Below the pieces are notes generated by a model, which saw only the letters and a list, made by a program, of their open reading frames with translations, had not been told where the DNA came from and ran no database searches. Shown one piece after another: positions 8,344 to 16,625 of a stretch of 64,000 nt of DNA. Position 1 is the first letter of the stretch. Each line of letters begins with the position of its first letter. The DNA lies in NCBI RefSeq assembly GCF_042643165.1, contig NZ_JBHRSH010000001.1, positions 1,240,001 through 1,304,000 on the forward strand. The letters run 5' to 3'. Position numbers and translations under genes: made by a program. The stretch comes from Hyphococcus aureus. GTDB taxonomy: Bacteria; Pseudomonadota; Alphaproteobacteria; Caulobacterales; Parvularculaceae.

Positions 8344-8378
8344 ACAGTCGCCGAAAGGCGATCAAAACAAGGTGACGC

Positions 8379-8407
8379 GCGCCCGGCTTGGCTCACAGGC
8401 CGGGTGC
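8379..8407. repeat. GC-rich hairpin between symporter and outer-membrane protein
   Basis: GCGCCCGGC at 8379-8387 pairs with GCCGGGTGC at 8399-8407 (one G-T pair, 11-base loop). There is no T run, so termination is uncertain. A smaller hairpin TCGCC-GAAA-GGCGA lies at 8348-8361 just after the symporter stop. Confidence 0.45.
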
Positions 8408-8444
8408 GTCTATTCTGGCCGTGAGAGAGTTGAGGAGCGTCAGA

Positions 8445-9119
8445 GTGAAAAACGGATTTGCTTTCCATTCCGTCATTGCAGGGCTCGCAGCCCTATCGAT
8501 TTCCGGTGGCGCTAGTGCGCAGGATGAGCCTGCAAAGGACGGGGCCTATATCCGCCTCGGTGTTGGCGCGACGTTTCTGGGGGAGCGGGAGCGCGAGTTC
8601 GCCTATCCCGGCGTCGTTTTTGCCCTGACGCCTCCAAACGAGGATGTCACGGATTACGGAACCGGGAAAACCTTCGCAGCGGCGCTTGGTTTTGATTATG
8701 CAGACGGCATCCGTACAGAGCTGGAATACCGCTACGCTTCGAGCCCGGAGGATACGCTGACGCAGGTCGGCGGACTTTTCGACGGGATTGTTTCCGAGGT
8801 TGACGGAGAGATGAAAGCGCATCTCCTGATGACCAATTTCTTTTTCGATTTCGCAAATTCATCGCCTTTGACGCCGTTTGTCGGCGGCGGCGTTGGCGGC
8901 GCCTTTGTCACCAATCAATTTGATGAGCGCGATGCTGCGCTGGCGTTGCAGGGACGTGCGGGCGTTTCGCTTGAAATGGGAACCGGTTTTTCAGCCGATT
9001 TTGAATATATTTATTTGCGCACCAACGATCTTGAGTTCTCCGACCGAATTGATTTCGTTGTCGCGGATGACCGCTATCAGGCCTCCTCGGTGATGGTGTC
9101 TTTACGCCGGCGCTTCTAG
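8445..9119 (+). CDS. outer-membrane beta-barrel protein
   Basis: 224 residues from GTG 8445, which has GAGGAG 7 bases upstream; upstream in-frame starts lack a ribosome site. The signal peptide ends at SGGASAQ (about residue 23). The body alternates short beta strands with acidic turns (GAYIRLGVGATFLGE, YADGIRTELEYRYA, LTPFVGGGVGGAFV) and ends in an aromatic residue after VMVSLRRR, the usual BAM-recognition ending. This matches the small 8-strand opacity/OmpA-like barrel class. The following LysE gene starts 4 bases after its stop. Confidence 0.75.
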   Translation: MKNGFAFHSVIAGLAALSISGGASAQDEPAKDGAYIRLGVGATFLGEREREFAYPGVVFALTPPNEDVTDYGTGKTFAAALGFDYADGIRTELEYRYASSPEDTLTQVGGLFDGIVSEVDGEMKAHLLMTNFFFDFANSSPLTPFVGGGVGGAFVTNQFDERDAALALQGRAGVSLEMGTGFSADFEYIYLRTNDLEFSDRIDFVVADDRYQASSVMVSLRRRF

Positions 9120-9123
9120 CATC

Positions 9124-9741
9124 ATGACGCTTCAGCTTTATCTCGCCTTTGTGGCTGCGACGGCGCTGTTGATCTTGACGCCGGGGCCCATCGTGGCGCT
9201 GGTTACGGCGACGAGCATGCGCTGGGGCGTCAAGGCCGCCTTCTGGATCATCGCCGGCACATCGACATCGTGCATTCTTCACATGCTGCTTGTGTGTTTC
9301 GGCCTGTCGACCTTGCTCGCCCATCTCGGCGAGGCGCTCTACTGGATCAAATGGCTGGGCGCCGCCTATCTTCTCTATCTCGGGGTGAAAACCCTGCGCG
9401 ACCGTTCGGCGCTAGCGCCCGATGATTTCTCCGCGCCAACGGCGAAATCGCCCCAGCGGCTTTTCACCGAAGGGTTTTTCGTTGCGCTCTTCAATCCGAA
9501 GCCGCTGATTTTCTACGCGGCGTTTTTCCCCTTATTCGTTTCAGCAGATGCTCCGGCCCTGCCGCAGCTTGCGCTGCTCGCGGCGACCTTCTTTGCGGTC
9601 AGCATCACGATCGATTCCGGCTGGGCGCTCGCCGCCGACCGCGCCCGCCCGCTCTTCGCGCGCCTCGGCCGCTGGGGCAATCGGATCTCCGGCGGGGTTT
9701 TGATCGCCGCCGCCGCCGGGCTCGCGCTCTCTCGTAAATAG
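9124..9741 (+). CDS. LysE-family exporter
   Basis: A 205-residue inner-membrane protein with about six helices. The N-terminal ALLILTPGPIVALVTATSM and the conserved AAYLLYLGVKTLR stretch identify the LysE/RhtB superfamily of amino-acid or metabolite exporters. The GFFVALFNPKPLIFYAAFFPLF segment is also typical. Substrates of the family include Lys, homoserine, Leu and others; it cannot be specified here. It begins 4 bases after the barrel gene and is probably in the same transcript. Confidence 0.9.
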   Translation: MTLQLYLAFVAATALLILTPGPIVALVTATSMRWGVKAAFWIIAGTSTSCILHMLLVCFGLSTLLAHLGEALYWIKWLGAAYLLYLGVKTLRDRSALAPDDFSAPTAKSPQRLFTEGFFVALFNPKPLIFYAAFFPLFVSADAPALPQLALLAATFFAVSITIDSGWALAADRARPLFARLGRWGNRISGGVLIAAAAGLALSRK

Positions 9742-9888
9742 GCTGGCCCGTCCACCGGCGCGCGGGTCTTTCAAGAAAACTGATGCTGGGCGCATCGGCC
9801 GCCTTCAAAACCGGGGCGCCTTGCGCTAGACCACGCGCCGAAGATCTTATTCCGCGCGGCAATCGCGCCCGTTTTCAAGGAGATACCC

Positions 9889-10851
9889 ATGGCCCGCAAG
9901 AAAATCGCCCTTATCGGCGCCGGCATGATCGGCGGCACGCTCGCCCATCTCGCCGCCCAGAAAGAACTTGGCGACGTTGTTTTGTTCGATATCGCCGAAG
10001 GCATCCCCGAAGGCAAAGGGCTCGATATTGCCGAAAGCTCGCCGATTGACGGCTATGACAGCCATCTGAAGGGCTCACAGGATTACAAGGATATCGCCGG
10101 CGCCGATGTTTGCATCGTCACCGCAGGCGTCGCCCGCAAGCCCGGCATGAGCCGCGACGACCTTCTCGGCATCAACCTGAAAGTGATGAAATCCGTTGGC
10201 GAAGGCATCAAGACCCATGCGCCGAATGCTCTTGTCATCTGCATCACCAATCCGCTCGACGCCATGGTCTGGGCGCTGCAAAAATTCTCCGGCCTGCCCG
10301 CGAACAAAGTCGTCGGCATGGCGGGCATTCTCGATAGCGCGCGTTTCCGTTACTTCCTTGCCGAAGAATTCAACGTTTCTGTTGAAAGCGTCACAGCGTT
10401 CGTTCTCGGCGGTCACGGCGACACCATGGTGCCGCTGGTGCGCTATTCAACGGTTGCGGGCATTCCGTTGCCGGATCTTATCGAGATGGGGTGGACGACG
10501 CAGGCGAAGATCGACGCTATTGTCGATCGCACTCGCAAGGGCGGCGGTGAAATCGTTGCGCTGCTGAAAACCGGTTCCGCTTACTATGCGCCGGCGGCGT
10601 CGGCGATCCAGATGGCCGAATGCTATCTGAAAGACAAGAAGCTTGTCGTGCCATGCGCTGCGCAACTCTCCGGCCAGTATGGCCTCAACGACCTTTATGT
10701 TGGCGTGCCAATCGTGCTCGGCGCGGATGGTTGCGAGCGGATTGTTGAGGTCAAACTCAACAAGGATGAAAAAGCGATGTTCGACAGCTCCGTGGCTGCT
10801 GTCCATGAATTGATGGATGCCTGCGTCAAGCTGGATCCGAGTCTTGGCTAA
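9889..10851 (+). CDS. mdh: malate dehydrogenase
   Basis: A 320-residue LDH-like NAD-dependent malate dehydrogenase of the TCA cycle, oxidising malate to oxaloacetate. The nucleotide-binding loop is GAGMIGGTLA (residues 9-18), the substrate arginines are in AGVARKPGMSRDDL, and the catalytic His is in GGHGDTMVPL. The Arg after ARKPGMS favours malate over lactate. An AGGAGAT ribosome site precedes ATG 9889. The gene stands alone with its own terminator, although in many alphaproteobacteria sucCD-sucAB follow mdh. Confidence 0.96.
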   Translation: MARKKIALIGAGMIGGTLAHLAAQKELGDVVLFDIAEGIPEGKGLDIAESSPIDGYDSHLKGSQDYKDIAGADVCIVTAGVARKPGMSRDDLLGINLKVMKSVGEGIKTHAPNALVICITNPLDAMVWALQKFSGLPANKVVGMAGILDSARFRYFLAEEFNVSVESVTAFVLGGHGDTMVPLVRYSTVAGIPLPDLIEMGWTTQAKIDAIVDRTRKGGGEIVALLKTGSAYYAPAASAIQMAECYLKDKKLVVPCAAQLSGQYGLNDLYVGVPIVLGADGCERIVEVKLNKDEKAMFDSSVAAVHELMDACVKLDPSLG

Positions 10852-10873
10852 AAACAAAGAGAAAACGGCAATG

Positions 10874-10903
10874 AAAGGGCGCTCCTTGGGGCGCCCTTTT
10901 TGT
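10874..10903 (+). terminator. rho-independent terminator after mdh
   Basis: AAAGGGCGC at 10874-10882 pairs with GCGCCCTTT across a short loop, followed by a T run at 10897-10902. Confidence 0.9.
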
Positions 10904-11178
10904 TTATCCCGAAAATATAGAAAATTGGTTCCGTAATGTGGAATGCGTTTTTTGTAGAAAAGGTTTCGCATTCTGAAATTACTACGTACACGTCATAAAA
11001 ATTCTATGCTTAACGCTTTGGTGACGCGTGACCACTAAGGTCAGCCTCATAAAGAACGGCGGTGACGATATTCCCCTCAATATCAAGCCGCTAAAAAATG
11101 ACGCAGCAGCATGCTGATTGGAACAGGCGAAAGCTTTACTATATGTTTGTCCTGCTGACGGCAGGGGGAGTTGTGTCG
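10904..11178. other. gene-free region before the secreted cluster
   Basis: About 275 bases, more AT-rich than the surroundings and without a convincing gene. It holds an inverted repeat GAATGCG (10941-10947) with CGCATTC (10967-10973), separated by an A/T-rich 19-base spacer, which could be an operator or weak terminator. The promoter of the 11.2-12.7 kb cluster must lie here, but I cannot place it with confidence. Confidence 0.4.
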
Positions 11179-11670
11179 ATGCTGTTGCGTCGAGTATTTT
11201 ATAGCTTAGGCGTCGCCGCTTGTGTGTTTTCTTCCACTGAAAACGCCTCAGCGCAAACAAGCGGCGACGTTATTTTTAATGGTCTGATCCTCGATACATG
11301 CGTCGTTGCGATTTTGAGCACGGGCACGCTCGCAGCGGACGCGACCTATACCAGCCTTTCCAGTGAGAATGCCGGCGGCGCCCGCGGCGCGGCGACGGTG
11401 GTTACGACAAGCCTTGATTTCGATTTACAAATCGATTCGCCTGTAGGCTTTTCCGCCATGCCGGCAGGCGGCGACACTGGAGTAACTTATGGGGCGTTGG
11501 TCAGCGCCACCGGCGTGACCAGCCTTGTCGATATTGTCGACGGCGCTCTTTCTGCGCTCGGGCTCGGGCTTACAACCCTTTCCGTCGGGGCGACGGCGAC
11601 CAGGGGCGCTGGGGTTTTCCCGGCTGGCTCCTATCAGCTTCCGGTGACAGTGCGATGCGTTCCTTCCTGA
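11179..11670 (+). CDS. secreted fimbrial/spore-coat-U-like subunit
   Basis: 163 residues from ATG 11179 (GGGGGAG 8 bases upstream). The signal peptide ends at NASAQ. The mature protein is a small beta-rich domain with one Cys near its start (LDTCVVAIL) and one near its end (VTVRCVPS), Gly/Thr/Ser-rich strands and a closing PAGSYQLPVTVRC strand. That pattern is like spore-coat-U/type 1 pilin-like subunits, which form an incomplete Ig fold with one disulfide. Family assignment is by pattern only. The stop overlaps the next start, so the cluster is translated as a unit. Confidence 0.6.
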   Translation: MLLRRVFYSLGVAACVFSSTENASAQTSGDVIFNGLILDTCVVAILSTGTLAADATYTSLSSENAGGARGAATVVTTSLDFDLQIDSPVGFSAMPAGGDTGVTYGALVSATGVTSLVDIVDGALSALGLGLTTLSVGATATRGAGVFPAGSYQLPVTVRCVPS

Positions 11671-12038
11671 TTTTTTTAGTTCTTCTGGTTTCCCCGCATG
11701 CGACGGCGCAGGGTCTTTCACCCATGAAGGGGGAGGTCCGAACCTACAGCCATCAGTTCGCGATGCTGCTGACGGCATCCAATCCTTATAACACGCCGCA
11801 GCGTTTTTCGGTGGCGCTGCGTGATGAGTGGAATCAGCCTGTGCCGCGGGTGCAGGCGACGATGCCGAACTTTTCGCTCCCACCGGGAGAATCCGGCGCA
11901 TTTTATGTTTGGGGCGACGTGCCTGCGTCGAAACGCATTCTTGTTTGTGTCACCTCCCAGTTTTTTGCAACCGGCGCCGGCTCGCCAGTAAGAGGCGAGG
12001 TATGCGGAAAATACGACATCGTTCAACTCGCACAATAG
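11655..12038 (+). CDS. secreted Ig-like protein, possible chaperone half
   Basis: 127 residues. The signal peptide (MRSFLIFLVLLVSPHATAQ) leads into a single beta domain: LSPMKGEVRTYSHQFAMLLTA, then NPYNTPQRFSVALRDEW, then FSLPPGESGAFYVWGDVP. This resembles one Ig-like domain of a PapD-type chaperone (strand, NP turn, proline-rich edge), but the second domain is absent. The ATG lies inside the previous gene (16-base overlap), and its own 3' end overlaps the following gene by 37 bases. A role in holding the preceding subunit is inference from order and fold. Confidence 0.55.
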   Translation: MRSFLIFLVLLVSPHATAQGLSPMKGEVRTYSHQFAMLLTASNPYNTPQRFSVALRDEWNQPVPRVQATMPNFSLPPGESGAFYVWGDVPASKRILVCVTSQFFATGAGSPVRGEVCGKYDIVQLAQ

Positions 12039-12679
12039 CAATTGTCTTCGGATGGCTGTTGACGACAGGCGCGGCGGTGTCGCAAGGCGCCGACACGCAG
12101 CTTGCGCCGGTTTACCCGTCCTATATTCCGCCGTCTCAAAGTTCGATTTACAATCAGAACAGCGTTTACCTGCCGACCCCGCCGGTTGCGCACGGAACTG
12201 ACAGCGTGCGCGGCGCAGCGGGCGTTTCATGCCAGTCGGCGGTGGGAAGCGGCGGGCCTTATCTCGACATAGGGCTCATCGGATCGCAGGATGTCTATAA
12301 TCGCGATACGGCCTCGGTCTATGGGCGCATCGTTGTGCCGCTCGGCGACCGGCCGAAACGGCCCGACTGCACAAAGCTGTATGAATTGGAAATTACGCGC
12401 ATGCGCATGGAGCTTGATTTGCTGCGTATGGGATTACCGCCGGGGCTTGGCGGCGCGATGGCGCCGCAACCGTCAGGCCATATGGGGACCGCCGCGCCCG
12501 GCGCCCCCGCAACCATCGCCACACCGGTGTCGATGGAGCGGCAATCCTCCGCATTGGATGCGCATCCAGAGGGCATGGGTGATGGCTTCAATAGGATATT
12601 CAAGCTTGCGCCGGCGCCGCAGCTAAAGCCTCAAAAGGCGTCGCCCGAGGCGTTAACAGTCAGCGACATGCGCCGCTGA
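12002..12679 (+). CDS. unknown secreted protein of the 11-13 kb cluster
   Basis: 225 residues. A basic N-terminus and hydrophobic core form a signal peptide, cut near AAVSQG. A Pro/Tyr/Ser-rich segment (about 30-65) and a compact Gly-rich part with CQSAVGSGGPYLDIGLIGSQ and VYGRIVVPLGDRPKRPDC follow. A short helical stretch, YELEITRMRMELDLLRMG (about 128-145), comes next, and then a disordered Pro/Ala tail. GAGGCGAGG precedes ATG 12002. I do not recognise the family. The overlap with the upstream gene and shared export point to one extracytoplasmic structure. Confidence 0.55.
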   Translation: MRKIRHRSTRTIAIVFGWLLTTGAAVSQGADTQLAPVYPSYIPPSQSSIYNQNSVYLPTPPVAHGTDSVRGAAGVSCQSAVGSGGPYLDIGLIGSQDVYNRDTASVYGRIVVPLGDRPKRPDCTKLYELEITRMRMELDLLRMGLPPGLGGAMAPQPSGHMGTAAPGAPATIATPVSMERQSSALDAHPEGMGDGFNRIFKLAPAPQLKPQKASPEALTVSDMRR

Positions 12680-12681
12680 AC

Positions 12682-13050
12682 TTACCGCACGCCGCTATAA
12701 AAACCTTGCGTGTATGGGCGTGAGCGATAGGGAACGCCTGAATAAAACCCTTGCGTGCGCAATTGGCGCAGGCGCCGCCAGGGGCGCTCGCGTATTTCAA
12801 TTTCAATATTGCAGTTTTTCGCCGATGCAACGGGTTCGCCGCCGAGCAGGGCCGTCTCTTCGGTTTGCATGCTGGTGCGCGCGCGGCCCTTGAAAAGGTG
12901 CACGCCGTTTGATTCCTCAAAACTGACGCCGTCTGACATGGCGCGGGCTGCGGCCTTGCTGTCGGTGATCAGCAGATTTGAGCCCGGATGGGCGGCAGCG
13001 GCGCCGTAAAGGGCGGCGACGCCGGCGAGGCAGCATAGAAAAATACGCAT
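12682..13050 (-). CDS. unknown secreted protein with C-terminal tandem repeat
   Basis: 122 residues from ATG 13050, with GGAG 6 bases upstream. The signal peptide (MRIFLCCLAGVAALYGAAAA) is followed by a beta-rich domain (LLITDSKAAARAM, FEESNGVHLFKGRARTS). The C-terminus holds two copies of TQGFYSGV with a 15-residue period, the second ending the protein. It faces the three-gene cluster tail to tail with a 2-base gap. The family is not recognised; it may belong to the same surface structure, but it is transcribed from its own promoter. Confidence 0.55.
   Translation of the reverse strand: MRIFLCCLAGVAALYGAAAAHPGSNLLITDSKAAARAMSDGVSFEESNGVHLFKGRARTSMQTEETALLGGEPVASAKNCNIEIEIRERPWRRLRQLRTQGFYSGVPYRSRPYTQGFYSGVR
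12689..12757. repeat. 45-bp-period tandem repeat in a coding end
   Basis: Two copies of about 24 bases (12689-12712 and 12734-12757), differing at few positions, encode the duplicated TQGFYSGV motif at the end of the minus-strand secreted protein. Confidence 0.7.
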
Positions 13051-13229
13051 AAACAGCTCCACTCATAACCACGAGAGACAATGCTGCGCCTCACCGGACA
13101 GGCGCGCAAGCGCTGGAAGGCGGTTGTGAAGGATTAGTCGTCCGTTCATCGCGTGTCGCGTGTGCCGCCTCCTGTATGTTCGCTTCAAAAGCGTAGCCAG
13201 AGCTGCACGCATCGGGATAGAAGCGAGCG

Positions 13230-14369
13230 ATGAAGTTCTTGTATTCGCACCGCACGCGCGCCGCCGACGGACAACGCGTTCACATCAGCGCGCTGACCCA
13301 TGCGCTTGAGGCGCGCGGGCATGAGGTTGTGATGTGTGGTCCGGATGCGGAGCCTGCGCGGAAGCTCGATGCATCCTCGCAGCGCGGGCTGACAGGCTTA
13401 TTGCCGGCGCCTGTCTATGAATGCGCCGAATACGGATATTCTTTTCCGGCCCATCGCCGCCTCTCGGCGGCGGCGGCGCAGTCAGCGCCCGATATTCTCT
13501 ATGAGCGGTACAATCTTTTCTTTCACGCCGGGGGCTGGCTGAAGCGCAAAACCGGATTGCCTTTCATCCTCGAAGTGAATGCGCCGCTGGCGGCCGAGCG
13601 CGCAGAGCATGGAAATCTTTTTTTCAAAGGCTGGGCGCGTGCCAGTGAACGGGCGATCTGGCGTGAGGCTGACATTGTGTTGCCGGTGACAAATGCGCTT
13701 GCGGAATATGTTCGCGCAGCTGGCGTTCCCGAGGCCCGCATTCAGGTGATCCAGAACGGTGTCGACGATGACTTTCTGGCGTCGCACGACCCGGCGTCCG
13801 TGCGTGCGCAATATGGCCTTGAAGGCAAGCTGGTGTTGGGTTTCACGGGGTTCGTGCGCGAATGGCATGGGCTGGATCGCGCCGTTAGATTCTTGGCGCA
13901 GGCGCCGCGTGACGATCTGCATCTGTTTATTGTCGGGGATGGGCCTGCGCGCGCCGGGCTGGAACGGCTCGCGAGTGAGCTTGGCGTTGCGGGCCGTGTC
14001 ACCTTTGCCGGCGTCGTCCAGCGAGAGGCCATGGCGGCCCATGTGGCGGCGTTTGATATTGCGCTCCAGCCCGCGGTTGTTCCCTACGCCTCGCCGTTGA
14101 AGCTGTTCGAGTATATGGCGCAGGGTAAACCGGTAATTGCGCCTGAGAGCGCCAATATTCGTGAAGTGCTGACAAGCGGTGAAGACGGCTTGTTGTTCGG
14201 GGTGGGCGGGTTTGAGGGCGCGCTTGCGGCCTTGATTGATGACGCGGATCTGCGCGCCCGGCTTGGCGCGGCTGCGGCGGAAAAGGTGAAGCGGCGCGAT
14301 TACACCTGGGCGGGCAACGCCCGCCGGGTGGAGGAGATCGCCGAACGTCTGAAGGACGCCGCTGCATGA
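13230..14369 (+). CDS. GT4-type glycosyltransferase
   Basis: A 379-residue GT-B fold retaining glycosyltransferase. The N-terminal Rossmann half begins MKFLYSHRTRAADGQRVHI. The C-terminal half has GFTGFVREWHGLD, LFIVGDGPARAGLE and the donor-binding SPLKLFEYMAQGKPVIAPE, followed by REVLTSGEDGLL. It is presumably cytoplasmic and uses a nucleotide sugar for a surface polysaccharide or lipid; the acceptor is unknown. The next gene, an acyltransferase, starts inside its stop (GCATGA), so both probably modify the same glycan. Confidence 0.9.
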   Translation: MKFLYSHRTRAADGQRVHISALTHALEARGHEVVMCGPDAEPARKLDASSQRGLTGLLPAPVYECAEYGYSFPAHRRLSAAAAQSAPDILYERYNLFFHAGGWLKRKTGLPFILEVNAPLAAERAEHGNLFFKGWARASERAIWREADIVLPVTNALAEYVRAAGVPEARIQVIQNGVDDDFLASHDPASVRAQYGLEGKLVLGFTGFVREWHGLDRAVRFLAQAPRDDLHLFIVGDGPARAGLERLASELGVAGRVTFAGVVQREAMAAHVAAFDIALQPAVVPYASPLKLFEYMAQGKPVIAPESANIREVLTSGEDGLLFGVGGFEGALAALIDDADLRARLGAAAAEKVKRRDYTWAGNARRVEEIAERLKDAAA

Positions 14370-15370
14370 CCGCCCCAAAGCGACTTGTGTCGCTTGACGC
14401 CCTGCGCGGCCTGGCGGCGCTTGCCGTTGTGGCGTTTCACTATTCGTTTCGTATCCGGGAGATGTATCCCGTCGCCCTGCCGGCGCCGGTCAGCTTTCCC
14501 TATGGCCATTACGGCGTGCATCTCTTCTTTCTGATTTCGGGCTTCGTCATTCTCATGAGTCTTGAGCGCCGTCACGCAAAGGGTTTCCCGCGGGCGCGAT
14601 TTTTCAGGCTCTATCCGGTGTTCTGGGCGTCATTGCTTTTGACCACGATTGTCATCTCTTTTGCGCCGCCTGTGCAGCCCATTTCGGTTCTTCAGTTTCT
14701 CGGCAACATCACCATGGCGGCGGATTATGTCCGTATAGAGAATATTGACGGAGTGTATTGGAGCCTCGCTTATGAGCTTGGTTTTTACGCCTTCATGTAT
14801 GCGGTCTACCGGCTTGGACAGCAGCGCTGGGTTCCCTTGCTTCCAGCGTTCTGGATTGCTGGCGCTGCGGCGTTTCAGGGGCTTGCTCCCTATATCCCGG
14901 CGCCGTTGCATTATCTGTTGATGATCCACAACTACGCGCATCTTTTCGCTTGCGGTCTCGTCTTCTATTTCATCTGGCGCGATGGGATGCGCTGGCGTTA
15001 CGGCGCCCTGCTCGCAGCGGGGCTCGCCGTACAGGCGCTGATCTTTGGTTTTGAGGGCGCAGCGGCGCTCGCCATTTCCATGGGGCTTTTTGCGCTTGCG
15101 CTCCGTCCGGAAGCGGCGCGCCTGCCCGGGCTCGCCCTGTTGACATGGTTCGGCGCCATTTCCTATGCGCTTTATCTCACCCATCAGGAGATTGGCTATC
15201 GCCTTATCCTGGCGCTTCAAGCTATCGGCGCCGGCTGGTTCATCTCTGTTGCCGCAGCCTTCGCCGTCATGATAGGCGTCGCGGCGGCGCTCACTTATGG
15301 GGTGGAAAAACCGGCGCAGCGCCGCTTCGCCAAGGCCCGACAAAAGCAAGAAATTGACAAAGCAAATTGA
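14366..15370 (+). CDS. acyltransferase 3 family membrane protein
   Basis: 334 residues with about ten membrane helices. RLVSLDALRGLAALAVVAFH carries the conserved Arg and His of acyltransferase-3 (OafA/NodX-like) enzymes, and FFLISGFVILMS is the second signature. These integral enzymes acetylate or otherwise acylate sugars of surface polysaccharides. It is translationally coupled to the upstream glycosyltransferase (4-base overlap). Confidence 0.9.
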   Translation: MTAPKRLVSLDALRGLAALAVVAFHYSFRIREMYPVALPAPVSFPYGHYGVHLFFLISGFVILMSLERRHAKGFPRARFFRLYPVFWASLLLTTIVISFAPPVQPISVLQFLGNITMAADYVRIENIDGVYWSLAYELGFYAFMYAVYRLGQQRWVPLLPAFWIAGAAAFQGLAPYIPAPLHYLLMIHNYAHLFACGLVFYFIWRDGMRWRYGALLAAGLAVQALIFGFEGAAALAISMGLFALALRPEAARLPGLALLTWFGAISYALYLTHQEIGYRLILALQAIGAGWFISVAAAFAVMIGVAAALTYGVEKPAQRRFAKARQKQEIDKAN

Positions 15371-15372
15371 AG

Positions 15373-15927
15373 ATGACCAGACACAAGACAACGCCTATCC
15401 GCATTGAAACAGAGCGACTGATCTTGCGTCCGCTGGCGCCGCAAGACTGTGAAGCGCATATTTCCATGATGCTCGATCCCGATGTGGCGGCGACGCTGAG
15501 CCCCAATGGCAAGCCGCAGGCGCGCCATGATCTCTGGCGGCAATTCGCGTCTTATCTCGGGCATTGGGAGATACGTGGTTTCGGATGGTTCTCCGTCGAG
15601 GAAAAGGCCACCGGCGCCTGGGTGGGGCGCGTCGGCCCGTGGATGCCCGACGGCTGGCCGGGGATTGAATGCGGCTGGTCCATCGCACGCCCCTTTTGGG
15701 GGAAAGGCTATGCGCCGGAGGCCGCCATCGGGACGATCAAATGGACATTTGATCAGTTCCCGGACTTGTCCCGGATCATCTCGAACATCCTGCCTGAGAA
15801 CACCAATAGCCAGGCCGTGGCGAAGAAAATCGGCGAGGAAAAGACCGGTGAAGTGTTCGAGTTCTGGGACTTCAAGCTCGACATCTGGGCGGCAGAGCGT
15901 GAGGCGTGGCGCTCCCGGTTCGGTTGA
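15373..15927 (+). CDS. GNAT acetyltransferase, RimJ/RimL type
   Basis: 184 residues. It starts with IRIETERLILRPLAPQD, the classic beginning of RimJ/RimL-like N-acetyltransferases. The acetyl-CoA-binding region is in SIARPFWGKGYAPEAAIG, and ENTNSQAVAKKIGEEK is motif B. It uses acetyl-CoA to modify an amine of unknown identity. ATG 15373 is only 2 bases past the acyltransferase stop; an in-frame TTG at 15367 overlaps that stop. Co-transcription with the two glycan genes is likely, though the link may be accidental. Confidence 0.85.
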   Translation: MTRHKTTPIRIETERLILRPLAPQDCEAHISMMLDPDVAATLSPNGKPQARHDLWRQFASYLGHWEIRGFGWFSVEEKATGAWVGRVGPWMPDGWPGIECGWSIARPFWGKGYAPEAAIGTIKWTFDQFPDLSRIISNILPENTNSQAVAKKIGEEKTGEVFEFWDFKLDIWAAEREAWRSRFG

Positions 15928-16008
15928 CCTTCGGGCGCCCCTGCTTTTTCTGGCGTGTGTTGCTGCCTTGCGGTAAATTCAGCCGCGGGAGCAACGTGGA
16001 GGGGCAAA

Positions 16009-16524
16009 ATGGATTTCGAAACAATTGGCGTGGCGCTCGCTGTGCTGGGCGCGTTTGGTTCGGTCATTGTGTTTCTGAAGAACCAGCATGCGCAGACGCA
16101 GCAGGCGATCTTCGCCAGATATGACGGGGTTCATGAAAGCTATATCGATTACATGAAGCTGTGTCTGGAACATCCCCAGCTTCAAACCTCCTGGTACACC
16201 CATGACCAGATTCAACCGCTGACAGATCCGAAGGACATTATTCAGCGGGATATTATGTTCGATATTCTGACATCGATGCTTGAGAACGCATTTGTGTCTT
16301 ATGCGCGTGCGCCGAAAGCGATCAGGAAAACGCAGTGGCCCGGATGGAGCGCTTTCATTCATCATTTTGCGGGACGCGATGATTACCGGTCCTGGTGGAG
16401 CGTAAATGTCGGCGATTTCACAAGCAAACAGGCGGTCGGCAGTTCGCAATATGACGAAAAGTTCGAGCGGTTCATGCTCGCCGCTATTAAATCTGAAAGG
16501 GGAAAGAGCCCTGTGCAGCTATAA
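16009..16524 (+). CDS. unknown membrane-anchored protein
   Basis: 171 residues from ATG 16009 (GTGGAGGGG just upstream). There is one N-terminal membrane helix (about 5-25), then a helical cytoplasmic domain rich in aromatic residues (YDGVHESYIDYMKLCLEHP, IQRDIMFDILTSMLENAF, WPGWSAFIHHFAGRDDYRSWW). The plan of one helix followed by a compact helical domain recurs in many uncharacterised bacterial proteins, but I cannot name a family. Confidence 0.6.
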   Translation: MDFETIGVALAVLGAFGSVIVFLKNQHAQTQQAIFARYDGVHESYIDYMKLCLEHPQLQTSWYTHDQIQPLTDPKDIIQRDIMFDILTSMLENAFVSYARAPKAIRKTQWPGWSAFIHHFAGRDDYRSWWSVNVGDFTSKQAVGSSQYDEKFERFMLAAIKSERGKSPVQL

Positions 16525-16625
16525 GCTGTCGCTTGCATTGTGACGCGCCCCGGGTCGCCGATTAGAGGTTGACCTCGCTCGCGTAAGGATGATCATGCGC
16601 CCTCACAGTCATCAGGGGCGTCTCC

